Assembly: GCF_018304965.1 (NCBI RefSeq)
Contig: NZ_JAGQED010000020.1
Location: 1 to 64,000 of the forward strand
From: Collimonas antrihumi
GTDB taxonomy: Bacteria; Pseudomonadota; Gammaproteobacteria; Burkholderiales; Burkholderiaceae_D
Direction of reading: 5' to 3'
Length of the DNA: 64,000 bases
A program made the translations under genes and the position numbers. The notes beneath the pieces were generated by a model. The model did no database searches, was not told the DNA's origin, and saw only the letters and a program-made list of their open reading frames with translations. Every line of letters begins with the position of its first letter. The first letter of the stretch is position 1. Of the stretch, positions 36,253-44,753 are shown piece by piece.

Positions 36253-36276
36253 CGGATTGATACACGGATTGATACA
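36253..36276. repeat. Perfect 12-bp tandem repeat in the divergent promoter
   Basis: CGGATTGATACA occurs twice in direct succession (36253-36264 and 36265-36276). The two copies lie about 260 bases ahead of the LuxR-type gene and 160 from the SDR start. The 12-bp period puts the copies on almost the same helix face, so a second regulator binding site is possible. Confidence 0.6.
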
Positions 36277-36533
36277 GCAAATAAATGCATCGTGTTGCGG
36301 TGATGTGGAATGCTGGATATCAAGCAAAAATTATCGGCGCGAGGCCTTATGTCAATTCGTCATGTCAGCGCAATATCCCTTTCGTGACGATGTCAAAATC
36401 TGGCACAATAAGATCGGATTTGACGACCATGTACCTGGCAAAGCCGGTGGTTTTGCTATCGATTCCGCACGGTATTTTTGACTTGACCGCCTCTTGATCG
36501 GGTATTTCAGCGTGAGCTGCAAATGATCCAGAC

Positions 36534-37730
36534 ATGGTCTGGATGTTGTTTGATGCGGATACTATAACTATGAAAAATGCGACAGCAATTTTTCCGTTGG
36601 AGACATACAGTGAGTTGGTTGGTGCAGTCTATGATGGTCTTTTAGAATCTATCCCGTGGCAAAAGTGCATGCTGCGGATGCGTACAGAGTTCGCCGCCAA
36701 TTACGTCACCTTGATCCTGCGTTCGCCGCGTGCCGGCGATCATGGCTTGATGATCAATGTCGGTGATACCACCACGGAAGGCTTGATTTCCTACAACAGC
36801 CATTTTTACGCGATGGATCCGTTTGTCGGATTGCCGTCCGATAAAATGGTGACCATCAACGAAATCGTTGACGAAGAACGTTGGGTGGCGATGCCGTTCT
36901 ACCAGGAGTTTCTTTATCCGGTCAACGTGCATCGGCTGATGGGCGCCGATATCGTGCTGGAGGATGGCGGTGAATGCCGCTTGCGGGTTTGCCGGCCGCG
37001 CGACGTGCCGGATTTTTCGGCGCGCGACAAGGCGCTATGCAGCATGCTGTTGCCGCACTTCAAGCGCGCCATAACGCTGCACGGGAAACTGGATCTGGTC
37101 GAATCCGAACGCAAGCTGTATGCCGGCGCCATGGACCGATTGATGGTTGGCACCGTGATGCTCGATCAGCACGGGCGGGTGCTGCAAACCAATCGCCAGG
37201 CCGACGTCATCTTGCAAGCCGGTGACGGCATACGGATCGTCAGCAATATGCCGCACGCCACCCACGCTGCGGACAACCGTGAATTGCAGAAACTGATCAA
37301 AGCGGCGCTAGGCCGCCATGGCAATCAGAAGACGGCAACGGTAGTCGATGCCATTTCGGTGGTGCGCAATTCCGGCAAGCGCAATCTTGGCGTAGTCGTG
37401 CATAGTGTGGCGCCGAGCGAATGGTCGGAAGGGAAAATCCGGCCGGCGGCGATTATCTATATCCGCGATCCCGAGCACAAGGCCGAGGCGCCGCACGAAA
37501 TAGTGCGCCAGCTGTTCAACTTTACGCCGGCCGAGGCCAACCTGGCGATGCAACTGGCGAATGGATTGTCGCTGGAAGACGCCGCCATCGAACTGGGCAT
37601 CAGGCGCAATACCGCACGCGCGCATCTACGGGCGATTTTTTCAAAAACGGACGTTACCCGCCAGACCGAGCTGGTGCGGATACTGTTGAATAGTGTGGCG
37701 ACCATGGGGATACGCGAGACGCATTCGTAA
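36534..37730 (+). CDS. LuxR-type (GerE HTH) transcriptional regulator of the catabolic cluster
   Basis: Regulator of up to 398 residues. The N-terminal ~200 residues hold no receiver domain and probably form a sensing region. A PAS-like segment (about 205-315; DRLMVGTVMLDQHGRVLQTN) follows, and a C-terminal LuxR/GerE helix-turn-helix (about 330-390; FTPAEANLAMQLANGLSLEDAA, RRNTARAHLRAIFSKT). Start codon uncertain: ATG 36534 or ATG 36570, neither with a clear ribosome-binding site. It sits centrally among the catabolic operons, whose promoters share a 20-bp dyad of lux-box size, so it is the likely activator responding to the substrate. Confidence 0.8.
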   Translation: MVWMLFDADTITMKNATAIFPLETYSELVGAVYDGLLESIPWQKCMLRMRTEFAANYVTLILRSPRAGDHGLMINVGDTTTEGLISYNSHFYAMDPFVGLPSDKMVTINEIVDEERWVAMPFYQEFLYPVNVHRLMGADIVLEDGGECRLRVCRPRDVPDFSARDKALCSMLLPHFKRAITLHGKLDLVESERKLYAGAMDRLMVGTVMLDQHGRVLQTNRQADVILQAGDGIRIVSNMPHATHAADNRELQKLIKAALGRHGNQKTATVVDAISVVRNSGKRNLGVVVHSVAPSEWSEGKIRPAAIIYIRDPEHKAEAPHEIVRQLFNFTPAEANLAMQLANGLSLEDAAIELGIRRNTARAHLRAIFSKTDVTRQTELVRILLNSVATMGIRETHS

Positions 37731-37767
37731 GGCCAGTCGTAAGGCTAGTCGTCAGCTGCTGAAAATA

Positions 37768-37800
37768 AAAATGCCGCCGAAATTATCGGCGGCATTTTTT
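37768..37800. terminator. Bidirectional rho-independent terminator
   Basis: Stem AAAATGCCGCCGA/TCGGCGGCATTTT with a five-base loop, A-run on the left and T-run on the right. It separates the LuxR-type gene from the convergent isomerase-like gene. Confidence 0.85.
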
Positions 37801-37822
37801 CTTTGCATGAACGGAAAAATTT

Positions 37823-38242
37823 TCAGGACACGGATTTTTCATCCCAGAATGCACGTAACCCGGCAATTTTTCCTGTTTTGTCGAGCTTGAAATTTTCGAT
37901 TATCTGCAAGGTTCCTTGGGCGGCGCCGACGACTTCGATATGCATGGAGAAGTGCACGATCGCCTCATTGCCGCAGACTACGATGCTTTCCAGCGTCGGT
38001 GTAAATTTGGTCGGGAAGGCGGCCGCGCGCTGCCAGAAGGCGAGTAGCGCCGGCTTGCCTTCGATGGCAGGAACCCCGACCGGATCTTCGACGCGTGCAT
38101 TGTCGGAAAACAAGGCGGCGCGCGCCTCGCTATCGCCATTGCGCCAGCTATCCAGATAGGCGTTTACCGCGCCGCTGACCTGCTCCGGCGTGACATCTGA
38201 TTGTATGGCGTTCAACAGTTGCTTCATCATGGTCTTGATCAA
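37823..38242 (-). CDS. Ketosteroid-isomerase-like (SnoaL/NTF2) protein
   Basis: NTF2-fold protein of 139 residues whose central motif VEDPVGVPAIEGKPALLAFW is the pattern seen in delta-5-3-ketosteroid isomerases and relatives, including a conserved Asp. The start is taken as TTG 38242 because AAGGAA lies seven bases upstream; ATG 38230 is the alternative. It is the third gene of the minus-strand unit hydrolase - monooxygenase - isomerase with gaps of 66 and 36 bases. This favours a substrate with fused or alicyclic rings, steroid-like or terpenoid, but does not prove it. Confidence 0.75.
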   Translation of the reverse strand: MIKTMMKQLLNAIQSDVTPEQVSGAVNAYLDSWRNGDSEARAALFSDNARVEDPVGVPAIEGKPALLAFWQRAAAFPTKFTPTLESIVVCGNEAIVHFSMHIEVVGAAQGTLQIIENFKLDKTGKIAGLRAFWDEKSVS

Positions 38243-38278
38243 GATAATTCCTTCCGAAAGTTGTTCTGGTCGATAAAT

Positions 38279-39418
38279 TTATTGCGCCGCCGCTAAAGCG
38301 CGGAAATGCGGGATGACATGGGTGCCGATCTGACGAATGGTTTCCAGCTGGACTTCGCTGGGCACGGTTCCCATCTGCACCAGGAACAGGATTTCGTCAG
38401 CGCCGGCGTCAATCAATTGTTGCACATAGTTGATGCATTGCTGAGCGCTGCCATAGGCGTGTTCAGCGTTATACAAACCGGTAGCCTCGGTGCCGTAAGA
38501 GATCTTTTCCTGGCCGAGATAGGCTTCGACCTGTTGTCGCGACTGGTTCATGATCTCGATGGTTTGCTCGGCTTCCAGGTCGTCGACTTGTGGTTCAGGG
38601 CCGTTTTGATACCAGCGTGCCAGCGACTCGGCAAAGAAACGCTGGCCGCGCACGCCAATCCGTTTACCCCGTTCGGCGTCGTCGAGAACGGTAGCGGGGC
38701 AGAGCGCTGCGACGTGGCGCGTGGCGAATTCGCCGATCTGGTCGGCGGCCTTGCGGCTGCCGAAGGCTTCCTGATAGGTAGCTACCTTTTTGCGGATATC
38801 GTCCGGTCCGCCGAAGCCCAATACCAGCGCGCCCAGCCCGAGCTTACCCGCCGCCACCAGCGTTTCATGGCGGGTGCAAGCCATGTACATGGGCGGGTGC
38901 GGTTGCTGATAGGGCTTGGGATGAATAGGCCGTGGGGGAATGTCCAGGCCGGTGGTAGCGCTTTTGTAGGAGAACTCGCCGTCGCGCCACATCTGCGGGA
39001 TGATCTTCATCGATTCCTCGATTTGCGGGCCGAGATTTTCCAGTTTCTCGCCGAAAGCGCCAGCCTCCTGCTGCGTGCCGCCTTTACCCATGCCGAAATG
39101 TAGACGGCCGCGCGACAAAATATCCAGCGTGGCGATGCGTTCGGCCACCTTGATAGGATGATTCATGCGATGCGGCAGGCAAACTACGCCGTGGCCGATG
39201 CCAAGACGGGTAGTGCGGCCGGCCAGGAATGCGAGAAATGTTTCCGGCGCAGACATATGCGAATACTGGCTGAGCGAAGTGTGTTCGACCGCCCAGACAA
39301 TATCGAAACCAAGCTGTTCTGCGAGCAGGCATTGCTCTATCGTGTCGTGGAAAACCTTTGCCTCATTCTGGCGCGAGATATCCACCATCTGCGCTTCGTA
39401 GATCAGTGAGAATTTCAT
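38279..39418 (-). CDS. Luciferase-like (LLM-class) flavin-dependent monooxygenase
   Basis: TIM-barrel FMNH2-dependent oxygenase of 379 residues. Family features are LLAEQLGFDIVWAVEHT, RLGIGHGVVCLPHRMNHP, ERIATLDILSRGRLHFGMGKG and a C-terminal QQCINYVQQLIDAGADEILF. Such enzymes perform Baeyer-Villiger or hydroxylation reactions and need a flavin reductase, none of which is encoded nearby. GGAAAGAA precedes ATG 39418. It is the middle gene of the three-gene unit between the meta-cleavage hydrolase and the isomerase. Confidence 0.87.
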   Translation of the reverse strand: MKFSLIYEAQMVDISRQNEAKVFHDTIEQCLLAEQLGFDIVWAVEHTSLSQYSHMSAPETFLAFLAGRTTRLGIGHGVVCLPHRMNHPIKVAERIATLDILSRGRLHFGMGKGGTQQEAGAFGEKLENLGPQIEESMKIIPQMWRDGEFSYKSATTGLDIPPRPIHPKPYQQPHPPMYMACTRHETLVAAGKLGLGALVLGFGGPDDIRKKVATYQEAFGSRKAADQIGEFATRHVAALCPATVLDDAERGKRIGVRGQRFFAESLARWYQNGPEPQVDDLEAEQTIEIMNQSRQQVEAYLGQEKISYGTEATGLYNAEHAYGSAQQCINYVQQLIDAGADEILFLVQMGTVPSEVQLETIRQIGTHVIPHFRALAAAQ

Positions 39419-39484
39419 TTCTTTCCTTTTCTTTTCCAGGGCAGCGATTACCGAATGGCAAACCGGCGAATTGACGTCAGGAGG

Positions 39485-40342
39485 TTAGATCTTGGAGGCT
39501 AAAAATTCCAGGCACAGGCGATTGAAGGTCTCCCGATGTTCCACCATCACCCAGTGGCCGCAGCGGTTGATCAGCAACATGCGCGCGTCGCGGCAATGCT
39601 CCATGATTTTCATGGCGCCTGAAGCTGGATTGAATTTGTCGTCGGTGCCCCAGAAACCCAGCACCGGACAGGCAATCTCGCCCAGCCGCTCGATCATGTT
39701 CGGCACCCGCATCGTCGACAGCACCGTTGTCGGCTGCAGGTCGCAGACCGGCAGCCGTTCGGCGATCAGGGTGTCGGTGATATGCGTGGTGTCGTACACC
39801 AGCAAGGACATCAGTTCGCGCATGGTGACGGCGTTGAGCTGGCGGCCGGTGAACAGCGCCATCATTTTCTGGATGCCTTCCATGCGGAAATACGTCTCGC
39901 GTTCTTCTACTCCGCCGGGAGCCATCAATATCAGTTTTGCGACTTCCTGCGGATAGTCGAGCGCATATTTCAAGGCAATCGCGCCGCCCAGGGAATTGCC
40001 GACCAGGGTGCAACGGTTGATGCCGGTTATTTGCAGGAACTGATGCAGGACGCCGACAAAGTAATCCAGTATGTATTCGTTATCCTCGGGCTTGGAGGAG
40101 AGGCCATAACCAGGCAAATCAGGAACGATGACCCGATAGCCTTGTTCCGCGAAGACTGGATAGTTCTGCTTGAAATTGCTGAATCCGCTGGCGCCAGGAC
40201 CGCTGCCATGCAGGAATACAACGATATTGTCGCCATTGCCACTGTTGTTGCCACTGTCGTTGCCACTATCGTGATAGTGGATTGTCATGTCCTTGTCCAG
40301 CACTACCTGCTTGCCGACTGGGATAGGGGAAGCTTGTGTCAT
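39485..40342 (-). CDS. Meta-cleavage-product-type alpha/beta hydrolase
   Basis: Hydrolase of 285 residues resembling BphD/TesD/HsaD enzymes that split the C-C bond of ring-fission products. It has HGSGPGASGFSNFKQN (oxyanion region), DLPGYGLSSKP, the nucleophile Ser in LVGNSLGGA, an acidic residue in WGTDDKFNP and the catalytic His in NRCGHWVMVEH. An Asn/Gly/Asp-rich loop (about 26-36) is low-complexity. It leads the minus-strand unit and starts 133 bases from the divergent SDR, with operator C between. It supplies the 2-hydroxypenta-2,4-dienoate used by the mhpD-F-E genes. Confidence 0.85.
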   Translation of the reverse strand: MTQASPIPVGKQVVLDKDMTIHYHDSGNDSGNNSGNGDNIVVFLHGSGPGASGFSNFKQNYPVFAEQGYRVIVPDLPGYGLSSKPEDNEYILDYFVGVLHQFLQITGINRCTLVGNSLGGAIALKYALDYPQEVAKLILMAPGGVEERETYFRMEGIQKMMALFTGRQLNAVTMRELMSLLVYDTTHITDTLIAERLPVCDLQPTTVLSTMRVPNMIERLGEIACPVLGFWGTDDKFNPASGAMKIMEHCRDARMLLINRCGHWVMVEHRETFNRLCLEFLASKI

Positions 40343-40405
40343 GTCGAGGTCCGATGGTCAATGTTGATTGGGTCATTGGATCATGGCTGCGATGACACAT
40401 CGCTA

Positions 40406-40425
40406 CATCGTCTTTTCAGACTATG
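40406..40425. promoter_or_regulatory. 20-bp dyad operator, site C
   Basis: CATCGTCT-TTTC-AGACTATG matches the shared consensus in the left half and in 7 of 8 right-half positions. It lies between the divergent hydrolase (40342) and SDR (40475) genes, where one bound dimer could serve both promoters. Confidence 0.55.
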
Positions 40426-40474
40426 TATTAGCTGCCGCATTTGCTTACCATGCAGATTTAAGCGGGAGATTCGA

Positions 40475-41254
40475 ATGAGTAGCGCAGTTGACTATGCCGG
40501 CAAAGTGGTGCTGGTTACCGGGGGAACCCGAGGCATCGGCCGGAGTATTGCAGAAGCATTCATGGCGCAGGGCGCAACGGTGGTGATTTGCGGGCGCCAG
40601 CCACCGCTGCAAGCGCTGCAGGTTGCCGGCAGGGAGGCGTTGTTCTTTGCCGCCGATGTCCGCAACGGCGCGCAAATGCAAGAAGTCTTCGCCGCGATCA
40701 AGGAGCGCTTCGGACGGCTCGATGTGTTGGTCAACAACGCCGGTGGCAGCCCGCATGTGATGGCTGCAGACGCCTCGCCGCGCTTCAATGAAGCGATCAT
40801 CAGCCTGAACCTGACCGCGCCGCTGGATCTGGCACAGCGCGCCAACGCGTTGATGCAAGAGCAGGATGGCGGCGTGATTGTTTTCATCGGCAGTGTCAGC
40901 GGCATACGCCCGTCGCCGGGCACTGCGGTCTACGGCGCTGCTAAAGCAGGTGTGTTAAGCCTGGTGCGCTCGCTTGCCATCGAATGGGCGCCCAAGGTGC
41001 GCGTGGTGGCGCTGAGTCCGGGATTGGTGCTGACGGAAGAATCGCACCAGCATTATGGCGATGCCGACGGCCTGGCCGCCATCAGTTCCACCATTCCTCT
41101 GGGACGGCTGGCAATGCCTGAGGATATCGCAGCGGCTTGCCTGTACCTCGCGTCGCCCGCTGCGGCCTACGTCAGCGGCACCAACCTGGTGCTTGACGGC
41201 GGCGGCGAACGCCCCGCGTTTTTGGCAGCTGCCAACGTCCAGCGCAGCGCTTGA
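40475..41254 (+). CDS. Short-chain dehydrogenase/reductase
   Basis: Classical SDR of 259 residues: VTGGTRGIGRS (about 12-22), NNAGGSP near residue 90, IGSVSGIRPSPG with the catalytic Ser, YGAAKAG, and a C-terminal YVSGTNLVLDGGG. ATG 40475 has CGGGAG seven bases upstream; a much longer open frame to the left is antisense to the hydrolase and is rejected. It is the first of the plus-strand catabolic genes continuing with the DUF1302 and DUF1329 proteins. Confidence 0.88.
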   Translation: MSSAVDYAGKVVLVTGGTRGIGRSIAEAFMAQGATVVICGRQPPLQALQVAGREALFFAADVRNGAQMQEVFAAIKERFGRLDVLVNNAGGSPHVMAADASPRFNEAIISLNLTAPLDLAQRANALMQEQDGGVIVFIGSVSGIRPSPGTAVYGAAKAGVLSLVRSLAIEWAPKVRVVALSPGLVLTEESHQHYGDADGLAAISSTIPLGRLAMPEDIAAACLYLASPAAAYVSGTNLVLDGGGERPAFLAAANVQRSA

Positions 41255-41304
41255 TTGTGGTTTTTCAGAATGGTTTAAATGGTTCGAAACGACTAAGTGA
41301 AAAA

Positions 41305-41324
41305 TGTAGTCCATTTAAACGATG
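41305..41324. promoter_or_regulatory. 20-bp dyad operator, site D (degenerate)
   Basis: TGTAGTCC-ATTT-AAACGATG has the right half at 7 of 8 but only about 5 of 8 on the left. It lies 140 bases ahead of the DUF1302 gene in the only sizeable gap between the SDR and the outer-membrane genes. Confidence 0.35.
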
Positions 41325-41464
41325 TACGCAGCGCCTCAAAAAAAGACACTGAATCGACGCAAAAAAAATCTAACGTGCGTGCATGTGTCGAACAACGTGG
41401 CGTCGAACAAAGTGGAGTTCACGCCGCCAGGTGCAATCCAATAACAACCATGGAGACAAGGGAC

Positions 41465-43183
41465 ATGAAGAGAACTCGAGCGGCCCAAAAGCCGAAGACA
41501 GTGCGGCGTTTCACGGAAGCCGCACTATTGATGGCTTGCGCGCAATCGGCATTTGCGGGCAGTACCGTGGATCTGGGAGATAACACCACTCTCGATTACG
41601 CCGCGACGATTAACTATGGCGTTGGCGTTCGCACCAAAAATCCGTCGGACGCCATCATCAACGGCCCGATCGGTGCATCCGGCTTGCCGAGCACCATCAA
41701 CGGCGACGACGGCGACCGCAATTTCAGGAAAGGCAGCCTGACGACCAATCGGATCAGCGTTTTGCTGGAAGGGAATCTGAAGCACGACAATCTGGGTTTC
41801 TTTGCGCGCGGCAGCATGTTTTACGACAATGCGTACAACACCCTGAATGCAAATAATTCGCCAGGCACTGTCAATAAATCCGGACCTAACAACCAGTTCA
41901 CCGACGGCGCACGCGATTACGACGGGCAGCGCATACGCTTGCTCGACGCCTATGGTTACGGCGATTTCAACCTGGCCGGCACCAAGCTGAATGTCCGGGC
42001 CGGGCAGCAAGTGGTGCAATGGGGCGAGTCCCTGTACTTCCCGAATATCGCCGGCGCGCAAGCACCGGCAGATGCCACCAAGGCCAATGTGCCGGGCGCG
42101 GAGGTCAAGGACATATTGCTGCCGACCGGGCAGATTTCAGGCCAGTGGGCGATCAATAACAAGGTAAGTTTGCTGGGCTATTACCAGTACCAATATAAGC
42201 CGACCGAACTGTCGCCTGCAGGCGATTATTTCAGTACCGCAGACATGATCGGTCCTGGCGCCGACCGCATCTATACTTTGGCGAATCCGTTGCTGGCTTT
42301 CCCCGCTGGCGCTGCATTGCCCGGCTTGCCACACGCGTTGATTGCCACACGCGGACCTGATATCAAGCCGAAAAACACCGGCCAATGGGGTATCGGCACG
42401 CGTTTCCGCCTGAGTGAAAAAACCGAGTACGGCCTGTACTACCTGCATTACGACGATAAGAATCCTACCGTCGTCACTAATTTCGGGATTGCCACACTGT
42501 ATCCGGGGAATGGCGTCATCCCGCCGATTACCTCAGCTTTGCTGCCGCCGGCGTTTCAAAACCTGCCGGTCACTTATCAGATCAAATATTTCGACAACAT
42601 CAAACTGGCGGGCGCTACTTTTTCGACTGAGCTAGGTGGCTACAACGTCGCCGGCGAAATCAGTTATCGCGATGGTGCGCCGGTGTTGGTGAATGCACCG
42701 GCGGGACCAACCGCAAGCCGCTCCAAATCGTGGCAGGGCCAGCTGTCGGCGATCAAGCTGTTTGAGAAAACGCCGATTGCAGACTCTATGGTGTTGACGG
42801 CTGAAGTCGCGGTGCATCAGGTATTGAGTGTCGATAAGGTTGCCATGGGAGGGGCTCAGTTCGACCAACTGACCAATACCAAATCGTCCTGGGCTTATAC
42901 GTTGGCATGGACACCAAGCTACAACAACGTGTTCAGCGGCTGGGATCTGGATGTGCCGGTGACGTTTCAGCAGGTGGTCAATGGCACGCCAGCGGTGGCA
43001 GGCAGCTTCGGCAGCCTGACGGGGAAGGGTGATACCCGCCTGAGCGTCGGCGCCAACTTCAAGTATCTGAGCAATCTGCAAGTGTCCCTGGCATATAACG
43101 CCTACCTGGGCGGCGCCAATGCCACTACGCGGCCGCTCGCGGACCGTGACTATGTGACGTTTAACGTCAAGTACAGCTTCTGA
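41465..43183 (+). CDS. DUF1302-family outer-membrane protein
   Basis: Exported beta-barrel protein of 572 residues. The basic N-terminus and signal peptide end at AFAGS. The rest is strand-rich with alternating aromatic residues and a terminal FNVKYSF ending in Phe, as for outer-membrane barrels. The DUF1302 family is recognised by RKGSLTTNRISVLLEG and VRAGQQVVQWGESLYFPN. It is regularly paired with a DUF1329 protein, as here, in clusters for hydrophobic substrates, and is presumed to aid their entry. ATG 41465 is chosen because it begins the signal peptide and has GGAG upstream. Confidence 0.85.
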   Translation: MKRTRAAQKPKTVRRFTEAALLMACAQSAFAGSTVDLGDNTTLDYAATINYGVGVRTKNPSDAIINGPIGASGLPSTINGDDGDRNFRKGSLTTNRISVLLEGNLKHDNLGFFARGSMFYDNAYNTLNANNSPGTVNKSGPNNQFTDGARDYDGQRIRLLDAYGYGDFNLAGTKLNVRAGQQVVQWGESLYFPNIAGAQAPADATKANVPGAEVKDILLPTGQISGQWAINNKVSLLGYYQYQYKPTELSPAGDYFSTADMIGPGADRIYTLANPLLAFPAGAALPGLPHALIATRGPDIKPKNTGQWGIGTRFRLSEKTEYGLYYLHYDDKNPTVVTNFGIATLYPGNGVIPPITSALLPPAFQNLPVTYQIKYFDNIKLAGATFSTELGGYNVAGEISYRDGAPVLVNAPAGPTASRSKSWQGQLSAIKLFEKTPIADSMVLTAEVAVHQVLSVDKVAMGGAQFDQLTNTKSSWAYTLAWTPSYNNVFSGWDLDVPVTFQQVVNGTPAVAGSFGSLTGKGDTRLSVGANFKYLSNLQVSLAYNAYLGGANATTRPLADRDYVTFNVKYSF

Positions 43184-43245
43184 CGTCGGTTGATGTCTGA
43201 GTTTGTGTAATTTGTGTTCCAAGCAATTCAAGAATTGAGGACTAA

Positions 43246-44625
43246 ATGAAAACGTTTATGCAAAAAATCGCGCTGACCGCGATATCTGCCGGCGCGCTGG
43301 TCATGGCGAATCCCACCTGGGCCAAGCTCAGCGCGGATGAAATCAAATCCCTGGGTACCACGCTGACACCAATGGGCGCGGAAAAGGAAGGCAATAAAGA
43401 TGGCACGATCCCGCCGTATTCGGGTAAATGGCTGGGTGCGCCGCCGGGGATGAATTTCTCAGGTACCGGCAAAGTTTATCCTGACCCATATGGTACCGAG
43501 AAGCCGCTGTTTACGATTACCGCCCAAAACATGGCGCAGTATGCAAGCCGTCTGAGCGAAGGCGAAAAGGCCATGTTCAAGAAATATCCGGCGACATTCC
43601 GCATGCCGGTCTATCCGAGTCACCGTGACTTCCGCTACCCCGACAAGGTGCTTGCCAACGTCAAGGACAACGCGGCATCGGCGACACTGGCCGACGATGG
43701 CCTGAACTTGAAAGGCGCATTTGGCGGACCGGCTTTCCCGATTCCGAAATCGGGTATCGAATTGTTGTGGAATACCCAGACGGTATATCGCGCCACCAAT
43801 GAGATAGCGACATACGATCAGGCAGTGGTGTATCCGGAAGGGAATATCGCCTGGGGCCGGGTCAGCTACAAGATCCTGGCGCCGATCAATAACCTCAGTC
43901 TGGACCGCAAAGAATTCAGTGGGCCGTCGAACTATTTCAACGTTACTACGCTGGTGCCGGATCGCGACAAGGGCACCATCATCGTCGGTAATGAAACCAC
44001 CGATTTCGCCAATCATCCACGGCTGTCGTGGCAGTACAGCCCTGGCACGCGGCGTGTACGGCAGTTGCCGAGCTACGGTTTCGACATGCCGAATGGCGCC
44101 GGCGGATTCCGTACCGTCGATGATGACCGGTTGTTTAATGGTTCACCTGAACGCTATGACTGGAAAATCCTGGGCAAGAAGGAAATCTATATTCCGTACC
44201 ACGCCTACAAGCTTGACGATCCGAAGGTGAAATATGCCGAGATGCTGACCAAAGGCCATATCGATCCGGATCTGATGCGCTATGAGTTGCATCGTGTCTG
44301 GCTGCTGGAAGGCACCGTCAAGCAGGGCGTGCGTCACCAGTATGCCAAGCGCGTGATGTATGTCGACGAGGATAGCTGGAACTCGGTCATGGCGGACAAC
44401 TACGATTCACGCGGGGAACTCTGGCGCGTCGCGATGGTGAACCTGGTCTATGCCTATGACTTGCAGGGATATCACGTGCGGGTAGCGCTGTATCACGATC
44501 TGCAGTCGGGAGCCTACCTGGCCGACCGCCTGGCCAACGAGCAGGCGAAACCGGCCAAAATCAACTCCGGTGAATTGAAAGCATCCGATTACACCCCGGA
44601 TGCGGCCAGACAGTCCGGCCTGTGA
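43246..44625 (+). CDS. DUF1329-family periplasmic/outer-membrane-associated protein
   Basis: Protein of 459 residues with a signal peptide (1-26, ending TWA) and the DUF1329 pattern: LSADEIKSLGTTLTPMGAEK and GTIPPYSGKW near the N-terminus, NHPRLSWQYSPGTRRVRQLPS in the middle, and RHQYAKRVMYVDEDSW near 365. The fold resembles LolB/LolA-like lipid binders. It follows the DUF1302 gene by 62 bases and is almost certainly co-transcribed. The two may form an uptake relay for a hydrophobic compound across the outer membrane. Confidence 0.85.
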   Translation: MKTFMQKIALTAISAGALVMANPTWAKLSADEIKSLGTTLTPMGAEKEGNKDGTIPPYSGKWLGAPPGMNFSGTGKVYPDPYGTEKPLFTITAQNMAQYASRLSEGEKAMFKKYPATFRMPVYPSHRDFRYPDKVLANVKDNAASATLADDGLNLKGAFGGPAFPIPKSGIELLWNTQTVYRATNEIATYDQAVVYPEGNIAWGRVSYKILAPINNLSLDRKEFSGPSNYFNVTTLVPDRDKGTIIVGNETTDFANHPRLSWQYSPGTRRVRQLPSYGFDMPNGAGGFRTVDDDRLFNGSPERYDWKILGKKEIYIPYHAYKLDDPKVKYAEMLTKGHIDPDLMRYELHRVWLLEGTVKQGVRHQYAKRVMYVDEDSWNSVMADNYDSRGELWRVAMVNLVYAYDLQGYHVRVALYHDLQSGAYLADRLANEQAKPAKINSGELKASDYTPDAARQSGL

Positions 44626-44688
44626 GATTGCGGGCTGACCGTTTGCGGGGTATGAGCTTGATAATCCGACAGATGTAGCCGCATCACG

Positions 44689-44712
44689 ACGCCGGCCGCT
44701 GGCCGGCGTTTT
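44689..44712 (+). terminator. Short rho-independent terminator
   Basis: Stem ACGCCGGCC/GGCCGGCGT, three-base loop, then TTT. It lies between the DUF1329 gene and mhpD; with only a short T-run it may give partial read-through into the lower-pathway genes. Confidence 0.6.
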
Positions 44713-44753
44713 GCAGTGCATCTGCTGCAACACGACTATGGTAGTGAACACTC

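Larger units (their letters stand above)
36097..36533. other. Divergent regulatory region between SDR and LuxR-type genes
   Basis: About 440 bases without a supported gene. It contains operator B (36157-36176, within a longer bulged dyad 36153-36181) and a perfect 12-bp tandem repeat (36253-36276). AATTCGTCA also occurs twice, near 36236 and 36355. It is the natural place for autoregulation of the LuxR-type gene and control of the SDR-esterase unit. Confidence 0.6.

Noticed and set aside
39782-40474. Upstream extension of the SDR at 40475 into a 490-codon frame
   Set aside because: The extension is antisense to the meta-cleavage hydrolase, and a ribosome-binding site plus the SDR N-terminus fix the start at 40475.
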